A DNA stretch of 64,000 nt from Fallopia convolvulus (GCA_964016875.1 OZ024737.1:31869683-31933682); one strand, 5' to 3'; positions 34,226-45,492 are shown, counted from the stretch's first letter. Translations and numbers: made by a program. The notes: generated from the sequence alone by a model not told the origin.

Positions 34226-34712
34226 TTTTTTTTACCTTTGTTCCTCTTTATTTTAAAAGCCTATAAATTTGTAAAATAATTTATAGAAGATCAAATAATA
34301 ATTTTTTTTTTGTTCAACAATTATAATTTTCAAAAATAATTTATTCATTTATAATTTATTTTAATGTATTTATTAAGGATTTTAGAAGTATACTATGATA
34401 TTTCTACATAAGCTTTATTACTTATAATTATTTTTTTATAATTTTATTTAACAAATAAAACCCATGTTATTAATGATTACATTCTATCATATTATATAAA
34501 TTATAAATCCATAATTCTTATGGTTCATAATTAATATTTATAATATGAGTAATAATTTTTGTAACCTTTAAATATGGTTCTAAACTTATAACATTTATAA
34601 TGTTATAACATTATAACTTTAATAAATAAAATATGTAAATATTTTATTATATCAAAGGGGAATGTAAAATTACATTTTTACCCTTTATAAAAATGAGGGA
34701 TATTACATATTT

Positions 34713-35580
34713 GCTATGATATTGTGGAGATTTTACAAGTTTTTAATGATGCAACTTATACATTTAGTCAAACATATACACCAAGTGCTCATTTGTTTGT
34801 TGTTGAAGCTTTGAATGTTGCGGGTGACTTTAAGGAAGGGCTTTCACAACCCGACCGACCCGACATTTTTGAAGGTATTTTACGTATGAAGAGGAAGTGG
34901 TTGAACTATTATAAATACATTCCCGATATTTATCTTGTTGCTTGTGTTTTTGATCCAAGATTTAAGATGCAAGGTTGTATCAATACTATGAGTTGTTAAA
35001 TTTAGAAGAAGAACATTATGATAGAAATTGCAATGTTGATGTCATAATAGAACGTGTTAAATCTCTTATCTATGATTTGTATAAAACTTATAGCACGGGT
35101 GGTGAGGTTCCTTCTACGCCTCAATTACCCCCATCGTCCTCCTCATCTCGTCGTTCTTTTCTATCCACCGGGTCTCGTATGTTGCAAAATCTTACAAAAA
35201 AACCGAGATTCACGAGCTCACATACGGAGCTCGATACTTATCTAGCCACTACCTTTGAGTTTGTAGATGATTTTGACATTTTAGATTGGTGGAAGCAACA
35301 CAAGAACACATATCCAACACTAGCAAGGATCGCCGCTCAAGTACTTGCCGTTCCCGCTTCAACGGTAGCAGTGGAGCAAAAGTTTAGCCAAGGCGGCCAC
35401 ATCTTAGACGATAGAAGATCAAGATTGGCACCCGAAGCATTGGAAGCCCAAGTTTGTGTGGACGATTGGAAGAGGGCGGAAATTAGATCACAATCAATGA
35501 ACTATACGGAGTCATCCGATGATATAATAGAGGACGACGCAATTCAAGCTTCTTCCGTCGGTTCCGTCGGGTCGTCTTAG
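34713..35580 (+). pseudogene. hAT transposase, C-terminal part with dimerisation domain
   Basis: Joining 20533 to 34713 restores the frame: ...EACWDI then CYDIVEILQVFNDATYTFSQ. The part to about 34975 ends with VACVFDPRFKMQG, a hAT hallmark. A frameshift there moves to YQYYELLNLEEEHYD. The hAT C-terminal dimerisation domain follows (DTYLATTFEF, DILDWWKQHKNTYPTLARIA, ASTVAVEQKFSQGGHILDD, LAPEALEAQVCVDDW). The frame ends at 35578-35580 TAG. Together with the upstream stops this confirms an inactive transposase gene. Confidence 0.92.
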
Positions 35581-36022
35581 GTAAGTTGCCAAACGGGGTT
35601 TCATATCGAAGGTAGTAGAACTACGTGGGCTTTGATTCCTCTATGACCCCGAGAGGATACGTAGGCAACTTAATATCAAGTTCAAGCCCTTCTTCTCCCA
35701 CCCCCCTTCTCTTCTCAAAGTCCGAAACCGGTCGGACTAGGCTAAAATAGCCATTATAACCACAATCCGCGACCGCGGAGGACGGGCCGCGATCGCGGTT
35801 CTCTATCACCGCGATCGCGGCCCACATCCCGCGACCGCGGTTCTCAAACCGCGATCGCGGATCCACTCCAACGGCTACATTTTTCAAATTCAACGGCTAT
35901 TTCAACGGCTATATTTATCAATATAAATACGATATCTCTCCTTCAATTTAATTTACACCAATCTCATTGACTCATACTCTTTTATTTCTTTTGAATACTT
36001 CATTTCATATTCATTTTCAAGT
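35581..36022 (+). repeat. hAT tail copy 1 fused to a second hAT leader
   Basis: From the stop codon, GTAAGTTGCC...GAGGATACGTAGGCAACTT is followed by CCGCGATCGCGG-type repeats (about 35765-35862). Without any terminal repeat it runs into CCAACGGCTACATTT...ATATAAATACG, a second copy of the transposase leader. The join lies within the CCGCG repeats. The same tail recurs at 36227. Confidence 0.8.
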
Positions 36023-36226
36023 ATGGAAAACCAAGGCCGAGGGTTGAAATTCGAAATTTTCACAAATCACTTCACCAAAGACAACGTATTGGATGAACAA
36101 GGCCGATGTGAGGTCAAATGCAACTATTGTTCCATGAGGTACAAATGGTTGCCGAGTGGAGGTTATGGAACCATCACTCGTCATTTAAAGACCAAGCACG
36201 ACATCCACCTTAACCGTAGCCCGTAG
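36023..36226 (+). CDS. Stand-alone BED zinc-finger ORF (67 aa)
   Basis: MENQGRGLKFEIFTNHFTKD opens the ORF. It contains CNYC and RHLKTKHD, the C-x2-C and H-x4-H ligands of a BED finger, with KWLPSGGYGTITRHL between them. It aligns with the BED region of the transposase at 19142 but lacks the proline-rich and acidic segments. It ends right after the finger with a natural-looking stop followed by the standard hAT tail. It is best explained as an internally deleted hAT derivative fused to the main element. If expressed, it could bind transposase target sites without cutting; that is inference. Confidence 0.75.
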   Translation: MENQGRGLKFEIFTNHFTKDNVLDEQGRCEVKCNYCSMRYKWLPSGGYGTITRHLKTKHDIHLNRSP

Positions 36227-36640
36227 GTAAGTCGCCAAGTAGGGTTGCATATCGAAGGTAAGAGAACTACTTGGGCTTTGATTCCTCTATGACCCCGAGA
36301 GGATACGTAGGCAACTTAATATCAAGTTCAAGCCTTTCTTCTCACACACCCTTCTCTTCCCAAAGTCCCAAACCGGTCGGAATAGGCTAAAATAGCCATT
36401 ATAACCACAATCCGCGATCGCGGAGGACGGGCCGCGACCGCGGTTCTCTATCACCGCGATCGCGGCCCATCAGCAGAAAATTGAATTTTTTCTAAAAAAA
36501 AATTAAATGGAACCGAACCGGAACCGGTCCAGGAACCGGCTCTGGAACCGGAAAAAACCGGAACCGAGGAACCGGGGGATTCTCGGTTCCGGGGTTCTGA
36601 GGAACCGGAACCGCCGGTTCCGGAACCGGACACACCACCA
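36227..36640 (+). repeat. hAT tail copy 2 and right terminus
   Basis: Repeats the tail at 35581 at roughly 90% identity by eye. CCGCGATCGCGG repeats (about 36411-36470) and an AT-rich spacer follow, then GGAACCGG-rich subterminal DNA ending GGACACACCACCA at 36640. The 8-bp target duplication follows. Confidence 0.82.
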
Positions 36641-36825
36641 CTTTAGATATGTCTTTATTTATTCTTTCATGTAATTTTGTTCATGTGAAACGTTTAGGCA
36701 GTTGAATGTGTAGCATATCACATGGCTCAGGCAGGAAAGCAAGTTGTAACTAGGGTACCTTCTGACATTGTATCTTTGGTCATACATCAAATTAAATATG
36801 CACAAACTATAAGTAAAAGTTATTA

Positions 36826-36906
36826 CTCCCTCCGTCCCATAATGTTTGTCTACTTTCCTTTGTAATTTACAAAGGAAAGTGGACAAATATTATAGGACGG
36901 AGGGAG
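36826..36906. mobile_element. Stowaway MITE (81 bp, near-perfect foldback)
   Basis: The ends CTCCCTCCGTCCCATAAT and its complement meet in the middle at CTTTCCTTTGTAATTTACAA, so nearly the whole element folds into one hairpin. TA lies on both sides (36824-36825, 36907-36908). Confidence 0.96.
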
Positions 36907-37475
36907 TATAAAATTCTCACCCCAATTCTAAAACTTATTATAATTTTTTTTTTCTAAAATTTGTTTAAATACTCCAAATATCAAAATTAGAGATGTATTT
37001 AGGAAGAGGGTAATCCAAGTGGGAATGGAAAGGATAACATTTTGATTAAAGAAAGACGGCTACAATACGGCGCCTAAAGAACAAAATGCACAAGTCTAAA
37101 GTTGGAAAACACTACGTATTAACTAGATGCGTAATGCGCCCTTTTCATTCATTAATTCCCCCATTTTACACACATTTTCATTCAATTTTTTTATATTATC
37201 ACTATGCTCATTACATATGTGGAAATGAATATAAATATGGATTGTGGAAGACTGGTGGACCACCCAGTCAAACACTACGTATTAACTAGCTAAGTAGCTA
37301 TAGTAGTGATTGTAGTATACCAATGGACTTGTAATATAATGATAGGATATCGTGTTAATCATCAGTTAATATATAAGCATGAATTTGTTGGTTTAGATCG
37401 AATGTTTTCGCTCGTGAGCAAAAATACCAAGTTTAAGCCCGGCCTACGAGTGAATGAATTGATATACATGTCTTA

Positions 37476-37626
37476 GGCTCTGTTCGGCTGGTACTAGAGG
37501 GGGCTTTTTTTCCGCTTCATCTAGCGGAAATTGAAGAAGCTTGTAAGGAGGAGCTTTTTCAATCCGGTTAATATTCCGCTCCCCTAGCGAAAAACGCTAG
37601 CAATTCCGCTAGTGCCGAACGGTGAC
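37476..37626. mobile_element. Small MITE with TTA target duplication (PIF/Harbinger-like)
   Basis: The ends GGCTCTGTTCGGC and the complement of GTCACCGTTCGGC are inverted, with TTA on each side (37473-37475, 37627-37629). The 151-bp interior has CCGCT...CTAGCGGAA inverted motifs. The superfamily is inferred from the 3-bp duplication. Confidence 0.65.
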
Positions 37627-39178
37627 TTAATTAACCAACGTACAACCGTGATGATTCATAAAAACCCAACAAATTTCTGATTAAAAAAAATGAAAGAAAG
37701 AAAGAAAGAAGAGAGGACAATTGGCTTTTGTCTGTGTGTGTCACAGGTTGCAAGACATGAAAAGCCAGCAAATATACGAGTATACTGGATATATCAGTTG
37801 CATGCGCTTCCATGTTTTGACTGGGTTTGACCGCTACTCAACTTGCTAGTACTTGGTTTGGGTGAAGTCTGGGGGTTCGTTCATATTGACTCGATTTTGT
37901 TATTCCTTTTTTTTCATAGGAGACACTATAAATAGAACGGAATTGTTATGTTTATTAACTAAGCTGAAAAGACTTGAATATATGATAACAGCATTTAATT
38001 ATTATGTGTGGATCTTTGCATAGGTTTTATGAGTGTGTGCACTTATGAGATGCTTAAGTTTATGTTGATCAAGTTTGAATTACTGTAAAGGTATTTGTAA
38101 TGCATAAAGTTAAAGCTGATCTAACTTTCCTATATATGTATTCCTACTCCTAAATTCACATCCATTTATTACAATCAACACCAAATGTATCTTTTTTGCA
38201 TCTTATGCTATTACTCTGAATGTCAAATATGATACCAAATGCCGTTCTGATAATTGATTAGCTAGGCCAAGCTGGAGTCTTGGACCTAGCTTTCTATCTA
38301 TAGTACCTTGAAATTGCATCTTGTAAGACCAAGACCCACACCAAATTGGGCTGTCCTTACTCCTTACATATCATTTCCTTTTTAGTTACTGGCCTCAGTC
38401 CCTGCGCAAACTAAGTGGTTTGCTACATGGCAAGAGCATCTTCTATCTCCAACATTAAAATACAACAGAATGAAAGAAAAGCGAGACCTTTGCAACACTA
38501 GTAGCAGTAGGAAGGAAATTTAATTTCAAAAAGAAAGATCCTTTCAGAAAACAGCAAAAAACATATCGAATCTCATCAATAACTAGGGTCTCCAAATGGA
38601 CCCCATGATTAGGCACAAGCGGTCCAAAAGTAGCCATAAAAGTCCAAAGGTGACAACAAAATGATGCTCATGGCCTCAAAACATGAGTTGTGAGCTTGTG
38701 ATGAGTTCACATTTCACATCTTCTTATCCAACTTGAGATGAAATTTTGCAGTTGAGCATTATCAAACACCATTAACACCAACTCCAAAAAGAGGCTCAAA
38801 AGATCTCTCATCTGAACTGACACAACAAAACACACCAAAAAGAGAAGAGAGTTTATACATTTAGCTTGTAACATCCGCAAAGTGCAACCAACACTTGCAT
38901 CAGCCTGCCATTTTTACTTTCAAGACTCGGAACATAAGAAGCCTACATCTAATGAAAACAAATACAAAAAGGGTATATTTATATTCAACCATTTAACATG
39001 CACAATGATTCCCAAAGGAGCTAAGCTAGGGTAACAAACTGGCAAAATCCAACACATCTTTCTGATGGAAACCACCCACTTCTGAGCTTTGATTGCACCC
39101 TTTCACTTGCTGAAATCTAAGATTACACTCACAAGAGAAATCTAATTGAAGGAAGAAAAAAAAAGACAGAAATAACTA

Positions 39179-40436
39179 TTATGACAAATAGATAAAGCAT
39201 ACAAAGACAGAGAGATTTGCAATGACTGATAAAAGTGTTAATGGGTGGTGAGCTTTAGTGGCATCTCCCATGGCTAGCCCAGCTAACCATGACCCATCAG
39301 TTAGCATTGCAGTTGACTGTGTACCCGTCCCGGCAACTCCGGACCCCATTCCTGAAGACCCGGTTTGATAACCGCTTGATCCCGATCCCTCGAAGCTCAT
39401 CGACCCTGACCCGAACTCTGACCCGGCTCCCGACCCGACTGATGTATCAGGGGTGGTTGGGGTGGTGGTGGCGGGTGTGGTCATCACTGGTGTAGCTGGT
39501 GTTGTGGACTTTTGGCTGCCACATTACAACATGTTCAATCGGTCACTATTTTCTTAACAGAATAAATGTGACACTCATCATCATCATCATCATAATAATA
39601 ATAATGTGTGCAATTGTTGTTGTTACCTTGGAGTGGAAGGGCAAAATGTGATGGTGTAATCAGCACCGGAGCAAGTGAAAGTACTGGTGGCGTCATCGTA
39701 AGCGTAGCTATAAGATCTAGGGCACGCCGATTTGAACATCTGAGAGTAAATCGACGGCCTACAAGTGGCGGGTGAGCCGTACGCGCCGCTACAGCAGTAC
39801 TCGGGGCTCCCGAACGCCTCGCACGCGCTCTTACACGCTTCGCCGTTCCCCGCCTTGAGCTCCTCGGGGCAAGCCCGGTTCAGATCCGACAAGCAGCCGG
39901 TCGAGGCGCACGCGTCCGACCCGGTCGACGGCTCCACCAGCATCGGGAGGTTGTAGCCGTCCACGAGGCTCACGTCGTAGAAGTCCTGCCCGACGGTCCC
40001 GAGTGTGAACTCGGCGAGCGTCACCGGTGGCTGGGCGCCGGCTCCGTTGCACTCCGCCGAGCCGGAGCCGCAGTCGCCGGTGGCGCATGAGCCGGAGGAG
40101 GAGAAGTCGCAGCTGGTTCGGCCCCAGAAGCGGCCGGACCAGCCGGTCGGGGCTTGGAAAGAGCGGGATGTTTGCGATGGGAGCTCGAAGCCGGTGGATC
40201 CGAGGCTTGGGGTTCCTGCATTGGCGAGGATTCCGGGCCAGACTGTGTACTGGCATTTGTTCGCGAATGTGAATGTTGCGCCTGAAAAACAAAACCAAAC
40301 ACTAAATTGTAAAATCAGGGCTTCAAAAGAAAATCAGAAATTGAGTTGTGTTTCTTTGGTGCGTACCTTTGGAAAAGGGAACTGAAAATGCGAGGTTAAG
40401 GAGGAGAGTGAAGCAGAGCCAAAATGAAAGATCCAT
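39179..40436 (-). CDS. Thaumatin-like protein (PR-5 family) with C-terminal hydrophobic tail
   Basis: Three minus-strand exons, 40436-40367, 40281-39627 and 39515-39179, with GT-AG introns of 85 and 111 bp, encode 353 aa. The start MDLSFWLCFTLLLNLAFSVP is a signal peptide. The thaumatin domain runs from ATFTFANKCQYTVWPG to YTITFCPS and holds all 16 conserved cysteines by my count; GSCATGDCGSG is the family signature. Exon 3 adds a Thr/Pro and Gly/Ser-rich linker and a hydrophobic end (LTLLSVIANLSVFVCFIYLS), as in GPI-anchored or membrane-tethered members. The protein should be secreted to the cell wall or outer membrane face. The family includes defence proteins that act on fungal walls or beta-glucans; this gene's activity is not known. 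Intron 2 carries an (ATC)n/(ATA)n microsatellite. Confidence 0.93.
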
Positions 40437-43400
40437 TCTTTTTTTCTCTCTTCTTCTTTGTATTTCCAGCTCTGGTTAGATTTCCACCTCACTCACTCAC
40501 TCTCTCTTTCTTTCTTCCTGATCTGTTGTTGCTCTATATCTAGCTCTTTTTCAGTGGATGAGATATTTTGGCTGTATTATTATGGATTTTAGGCCAAAGA
40601 AAGGAGCTTTTTTTAGTGGTGGGAGACTACAGGTAGAGGAGAATGGAGGAGGAGGAGGAGGAGGAGGAGCAAGACACTAGATAGTGTGAGTGTCTCCGAG
40701 TCTCCGGTACCCTGTTAGCTGCACTGGGGGGAGTGTGAATTGTGAAAGGTGAGAGTCTGATAATGAATGTGAATCTGGAAAATGGCGATTTTGGGGTTTT
40801 TTTAATTATTTTTTGGGAATAAAAACGTCATTTTTCCCTCGAGGATTGAAAGGTTTGGGATAGGTGTGTGTGTGTGTTGTGGTGGTGGTGAATAAAGAAA
40901 ACGAAAGTGACATGACATGGACCGGTTTAAATTATATTGTTCCCTTTACTTATATCAAGAAATAATTATATTTTATTTAATGAGTAAAGATTTGAAGTAC
41001 CAAACAAAATGGTTAAGTCGAGAGACCGAGACGAAGCTCGGTAGCGGACAAACCGGCATGAGAAGCGAACAACCACCCTAAACCAAGCAGAAGCCAAGGA
41101 AGACACCAGGCAAGCAACATGAACCAACGAGTAAGCTTGAAACGGGAGAGTATGACACTTCCGCGGGTTCGAAACCAAAGCGTATAGTGTCGCGGGTTCA
41201 AAATCAAGAAATAATTATTTGATGTCTTTAGACATAGTCAAATGGTTAAATTTTATATGTGGTGTTTAGAGGTTTTTGATTCAACTCTTATGAATAATGA
41301 ACTTCACAAACAAAAAAGTAATTACATAAGTCGAGTGAAATTAGGGTTCGTTTGGTTAAACATAAAAAGTAAAAATTGTAAAAATTTAATTAATAGAGAA
41401 TACAATTTTCGGTAACTGAATTCTAGATATAAGATCAAATGAGAATAAAGTTTCAAATGTAAAATGAGAACAAATATGGACCATTAGATTTGAAAAATCA
41501 ACAGTTCTAAAGGGCCACGCTCTATTAATAGGTATTTTAAATTGTAAGTATTTAAGTCATTTGTCCCTCGTATTAGAACTTCCCTTTCCGTAAAATTACG
41601 ATTTTCATCATTTGAATCGCAAACTCTACCTTCTTCTCTTCTGCCTCTGTTCAACAATGTCGCGGTCGTCTCCTCTGATCCGAACCTTAGGTCTCTCATT
41701 TAACCCCACTATGTATGTTGAGTAACCAGACCTATATGTGAGAGAGTATGGAAGAGAAAATCCGCCTTTTTGTCGTAGATTGAGAGACGGTTGATGCAGA
41801 AGGTTCGGGCTTTAGAGATGGATGTTTCGGATTTGAGGAGCACCAAAGGACGAATATTTAGTTATGGTTTGGAGTGAAAAGGCAGATGTGGAGGCAAATA
41901 TTGACATTCTTGTCAAAATTTGGTTACATTGAAGTCGGAGAAGGCCGACGACGAAATTGATAGGATTTTGGGTTACAAACACAGAAGAGGAGCAAACGGG
42001 ATGGAGAATTTCAAAGATTCTTTGGAGCACTCAAGTTTTCAAAAGATCACACATGCGATAGTAGATGAAGAGTTGATGAAAGGCGGTGACTTGGATGGCG
42101 AAGGGAAGAGCTGAAATTATCTGCTCATTTGCATAAAGTGATGAAGAGCTGAAATTCCAAAGATTATTTTTTGTCAATGCAAATGCTTGTTTGATTGAAA
42201 ATTACCTTAATGATGCTAGTATTGATGGGTTCCATTGAAAATAGAAGTTGATTGTGCATGCTAGCTTGATTACCGCAAAGTGTTTGATAAAATGTCTTAA
42301 CAAATTCGGTGCATTAATTTACATGAACTTCAATGAACCTTATTGTGTAATGTTACAAAACCGTAATGAGAATCTTTGTGAACCAAAATAACAATGGTAT
42401 TTTGTACATTTTTAATGATCATTATGTGTCTAATGTTGCTTATAAATTAGCTTAATTTTTTACCCATTTTATTATTGTAGGTTGTTCATCAAGTTCCGAT
42501 CAAATTTGTCGGCATGCTCGGTTATGTGATCAATACATTTATGAACCACATTAAATGATAAGAATTATTCCCTTGATTCAACGGGTCATCGTAATACAAA
42601 CTTTTAGCCAAATGAACCTTGCATGCTTAAAGGAAGGATCAATTATCATCACTCCATATGCACCACTATAGAAAATGCAAGATCATATAATCCATGAGAT
42701 TCTCCCTGCTCCATCTTTGTTTACTTCTAAGGATTATTTTATGATGTTGGTAATGATCCTAGAGGTGGTTGATATGTATGCTTTATTATAATCTTGTATT
42801 TGAATAGGAACTAATAAAATTCTTGGAGCTTTGATGTATATGTACTCGAGCTACTATGTTAAATTTTATGAACTTTATTAACAATTGTTATGAACCTAGT
42901 AATATAAAGAAATGAACCAATAAACCAACTATTATGAAATAAAAGAGATGAACCATTAGATGAAATATTATGAACCTTTGCTGATAAATATATAAACCAG
43001 ATAAACATAAAACAAGCATTTGAAGTGCAAGGAACCTATGCTTTTATATATGAAAATACAAATTGAACTAACAAGCACATTTAAAAATGCATGAACTAAA
43101 ATTTGACGTACTATAAATCATACTATAAAATAACATGAACCTATGATTTAAAATACATGATCCGAACATTGATGTACTAATGAACCTCACACTTCTCAAC
43201 CTCTGATTATTATAACGTTTGAGATATAATTCAAAATTCATTATTAAAATACGAGTGACATGCTAGAAGACCTGAAACTATAATAGGACAAATAGTTTGC
43301 ATAACTGTAGCTTAAATTATAATGCCATTGGAATGTAGATGCACTTTAGTTGGCTCTATTGGAATGTAAAATGATTATTTTAGAAGAATGGATTGCATTT

Positions 43401-43800
43401 AGCACGTACATGCAAAATGAGAATACATAGATGTAGATATGGAGGAACAATAGATACAAAAAAATTCGCTAATATGAGTTTTACAAATTTCACATCGAAG
43501 ACATGGATTCAACCATTCCAATCATGAAAGGAACATTCCTAAACAACCTCTAATTTTAGCTTAATGACACCAAACAATTTCTATGAGACAAATTTCACAT
43601 AGTTCTTCGTGCGGATTATCAATTCCAAGACTACCTCACAAAAAAACTCTAATATTAAAAAAAAAAAAAAAAGGAGGGGCCAAACAGACTATTACAGGTT
43701 GATATCTAAAATTTAAGGTGCTGATGTAAATCACCCATTGACAATGTGAATTAGCATTGGCCAAACAGACTATTCCATGGGCTTCTCCAACTTTCTCATC
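40437..43800. other. Thaumatin gene promoter side and repeat-rich intergenic DNA
   Basis: A CT-rich 5' leader (40440-40550) and a (GGA)n run (about 40640-40670) precede the thaumatin gene. At about 41430-41520, AGATCAAATGAGAATAAAG...TTAGATTTGAAAAATCA matches the segment near 12600. At about 41700-42115 a coding-like stretch is open in pieces (for example 41920-42114) but matches no family I can name. From about 42280 to 43250, ATGAACC recurs in AT-rich DNA. At 43680-43900 a CCAAACAGACTATT / TTTCTCATCACATTCATGTG phrase is duplicated. Confidence 0.5.
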
Positions 43801-43817
43801 ACATTCATGTGACTCCT

Positions 43818-45337
43818 TCACACAATTATGAGACTTACTAAAGATTGATTTCTACAAATATATTTCCATGGCTCAAGCTTTCTCATCACATTCATGTGGG
43901 CGATTTGGGCATCTCTAGAACCCGTAGTTGGTATATGCTTTCCATTTCCAATAATAATCAAAGAATATGGACTCTTAGAGGTAATAGAAGAGAGTATACC
44001 CATGTCATTTGCCATTTGAGATGAAGAACCAGTATCCATGATACAGTTGGAGTCCGGTCGGTACAAAGTCATTATATTGAAAGACTATGCCATGTTAGTC
44101 ATGGCCTCATGGCCATATATCCATAATTCGAATATGTGAAAATCGATTTGGCTTGTTGCAGTTTGTGGGCGAGGTGCCGGTCCAAGGATGCCATCCGATG
44201 GAGCGGACGGAAAGGGGCAAGGGGCTTGGTTCCAGATCGAGAAAGGCCACCACTGTCCAAGATGCGGAGTGCCGAAAACCTGAACCCGGCCATATGAGGT
44301 ACGATGAAACTGCATGGCAACGTTACCGCGACCGCGTTCTCTATCGTGATTGTTATTGTCGCAAATGTGGCCACTGTTGGATTTTGAGGAGGCATGTGGT
44401 AGTTTCGGCTTGTTAGTCGGCGATGGTGTAGAAGTGCTCGCATAAAGAGCCTTAGCTTTAGTCGTGATGGAGTCGCGGTTCTCAAGTCGGGTTTCTTCTA
44501 GAAGAATCATCGAGTGAGCCTCGGCAATGCCCGAGAACGGCTTAGATTGTTGGATGAGGCTGGCCACATTATCATATTCAAGAGGGAGCCCAGAAATTAA
44601 CTAAATCACAATTGGTGTTGTGACAACGGTGAATCGACACTAGTCAATTGGTCAGTTATGTTCTTCCATTTCTGGCAATAGGCGAAAACCGATGGAAAGG
44701 CCTCTAGCCGATACCGAGTAAATTCCTTTTGCAAATACATTGCCCGAGATGCCTTATTGTCGTGAAGGATGTTTCTCAAACAAAGCTAGGTGGACATATC
44801 AATAGATTGAATAATTGCATCCAATTGATCCCACCGCACATCATCAACATTAGATGGTCGAGCAACAACCAGATCAATATGATCGAGAACCTGATGCACA
44901 CGTGTCGTGACCTTGAATAGTTCCGACCAAGAGTTATACTTGCTATGAGGGACATCAAGCATGACCGGGATCATATTTTTGATGTTGGACACGACCAAGG
45001 CAGAGTTGAAGGAAGCCTCGGTTGAGCCGGTGGAGGTAGTGCTCTTGGAGTTTGCCCGTGTGATAGTTGGGTCTTTGTCATGAGAATTCGTGGTTTTGTT
45101 GCTGCCGGTAGAGGAGGATTCACCATCAATAGCCATGACAATGAGTGTTTACGACAGTTTAGAGTGGAAGTAATGAGGCCGAGGGGGGCGGTGAACGGTT
45201 GGCAACGATCGATGTCGTGGATCGATTGGTTGGAGTGGGAGGGGAGGGGATGCCGACGCACGGAGGAGCGACGACCATTAGTACTGCGCAAACTGAATGA
45301 GCGACGCGGAAGGGGTCGGGTTAGGCTCGTGATACCA
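43818..45337 (-). pseudogene. Second Copia remnant: gag and protease
   Basis: On the minus strand a gag start (45136, MAIDGESSSTGSNKTTNSHD) leads to KNMIPVMLDVPHSKYNSWSE and FKVTTRVHQVLDHI. After frame breaks come VASLIQQSKPFSGIAEAHSM and a basic/glycine-rich zone, then a protease core, CIMDTGSSSQMANDMGILSS. A primer-binding site (TGGTATCACGAGCC) lies at 45337-45324. Pol after protease is missing. The frames are broken by several stops, so this is a pseudogene. Confidence 0.85.
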
Positions 45338-45492
45338 TGTTAGACAATTGTGTAAATCCCCCTTAGAGTTTGACTTTCCATGGATTGAATATATAGGTTA
45401 GATATGCCTTGCTAGGCAAGTTAGGCTATACAAGATATATGTACATGAATATAATAATATATGCTATCAATTTAGATGCCCTAGGGTAGTCA
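45338..45492 (-). repeat. LTR remnant of the second Copia element
   Basis: Plus strand TGTTAGACAATTGTG abuts the primer-binding site, so on the minus strand the LTR ends CAATTGTCTAACA. The outer limit is uncertain; TGACTACCCTAGGG (minus) at about 45492 is a possible start. No partner LTR was found in the window. Confidence 0.55.

Larger units (their letters stand above)
20534..34707 (-). mobile_element. Gag-only LTR retrotransposon (TR-GAG type) inserted in the hAT ORF
   Basis: The element is bounded by TGTAACACCC (plus-strand left) and GATATTACA (right), with 5-bp duplications TATTT at 20529-20533 and 34708-34712. On the minus strand the order is 5' LTR (34707-29223), an initiator-tRNA PBS (29218-29206), a 420-aa gag (28884-27622), a polypurine tract (about 27010-26996) and a 3' LTR (26995-20534, with a LARD inside). 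No protease, RT, RNase H or integrase is present, so mobility would depend on an autonomous partner. The paired LTR blocks differ at only about 1-1.5% of positions by eye, so the insertion is fairly recent. Confidence 0.9.
29223..34707 (-). repeat. 5' LTR of the gag-only element, with nested insertions
   Basis: TGTAACACCC...GATATTACA on the plus strand, 5,485 bp. Subtracting the hAT (31022-31933 plus TSD) and Helitron (32076-33461) leaves about 3.18 kb, a realistic LTR size for large plant Gypsy elements. The part at 29613-31013 is LTR-unique, because the other LTR has lost it. Confidence 0.87.
16055..36640 (+). mobile_element. hAT-superfamily transposon, host of the nested complex
   Basis: The terminal inverted repeats are TAGAGGTGGGTTCCGG (left; its first six bases at 16055-16060, the rest resuming at 18602) and, at the right end, the complement of TGGTGGTGTGTCCGG. 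Identical 8-bp target duplications, CTTTAGAT, flank it at 16047-16054 and 36641-36648, the hAT signature. Removing the solo LTR (16061-18601 plus one TSD) and the gag-only element (20534-34707 plus one TSD) leaves about 3.86 kb, right for an autonomous hAT. It encodes a BED zinc finger and a hAT transposase, now broken by stops and frameshifts. Subterminal regions are packed with GGAACCGG and CCGCGATCGCGG motifs, likely transposase-binding repeats. Confidence 0.93.
36649..39178. other. Intergenic DNA with two MITEs
   Basis: Contains a Stowaway (36826-36906) and a small TTA-flanked element (37476-37626). The last several hundred bases, from about 38700, are probably the 3' flank and UTR of the minus-strand thaumatin gene. 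No gene is supported; the frames at 37631-37813 and 38455-38637 resemble nothing. Confidence 0.5.

Noticed and set aside
39831..40385. Alternative-frame ORFs over the thaumatin gene
   Set aside because: Arginine/proline-rich shadow frames of a GC-rich exon.
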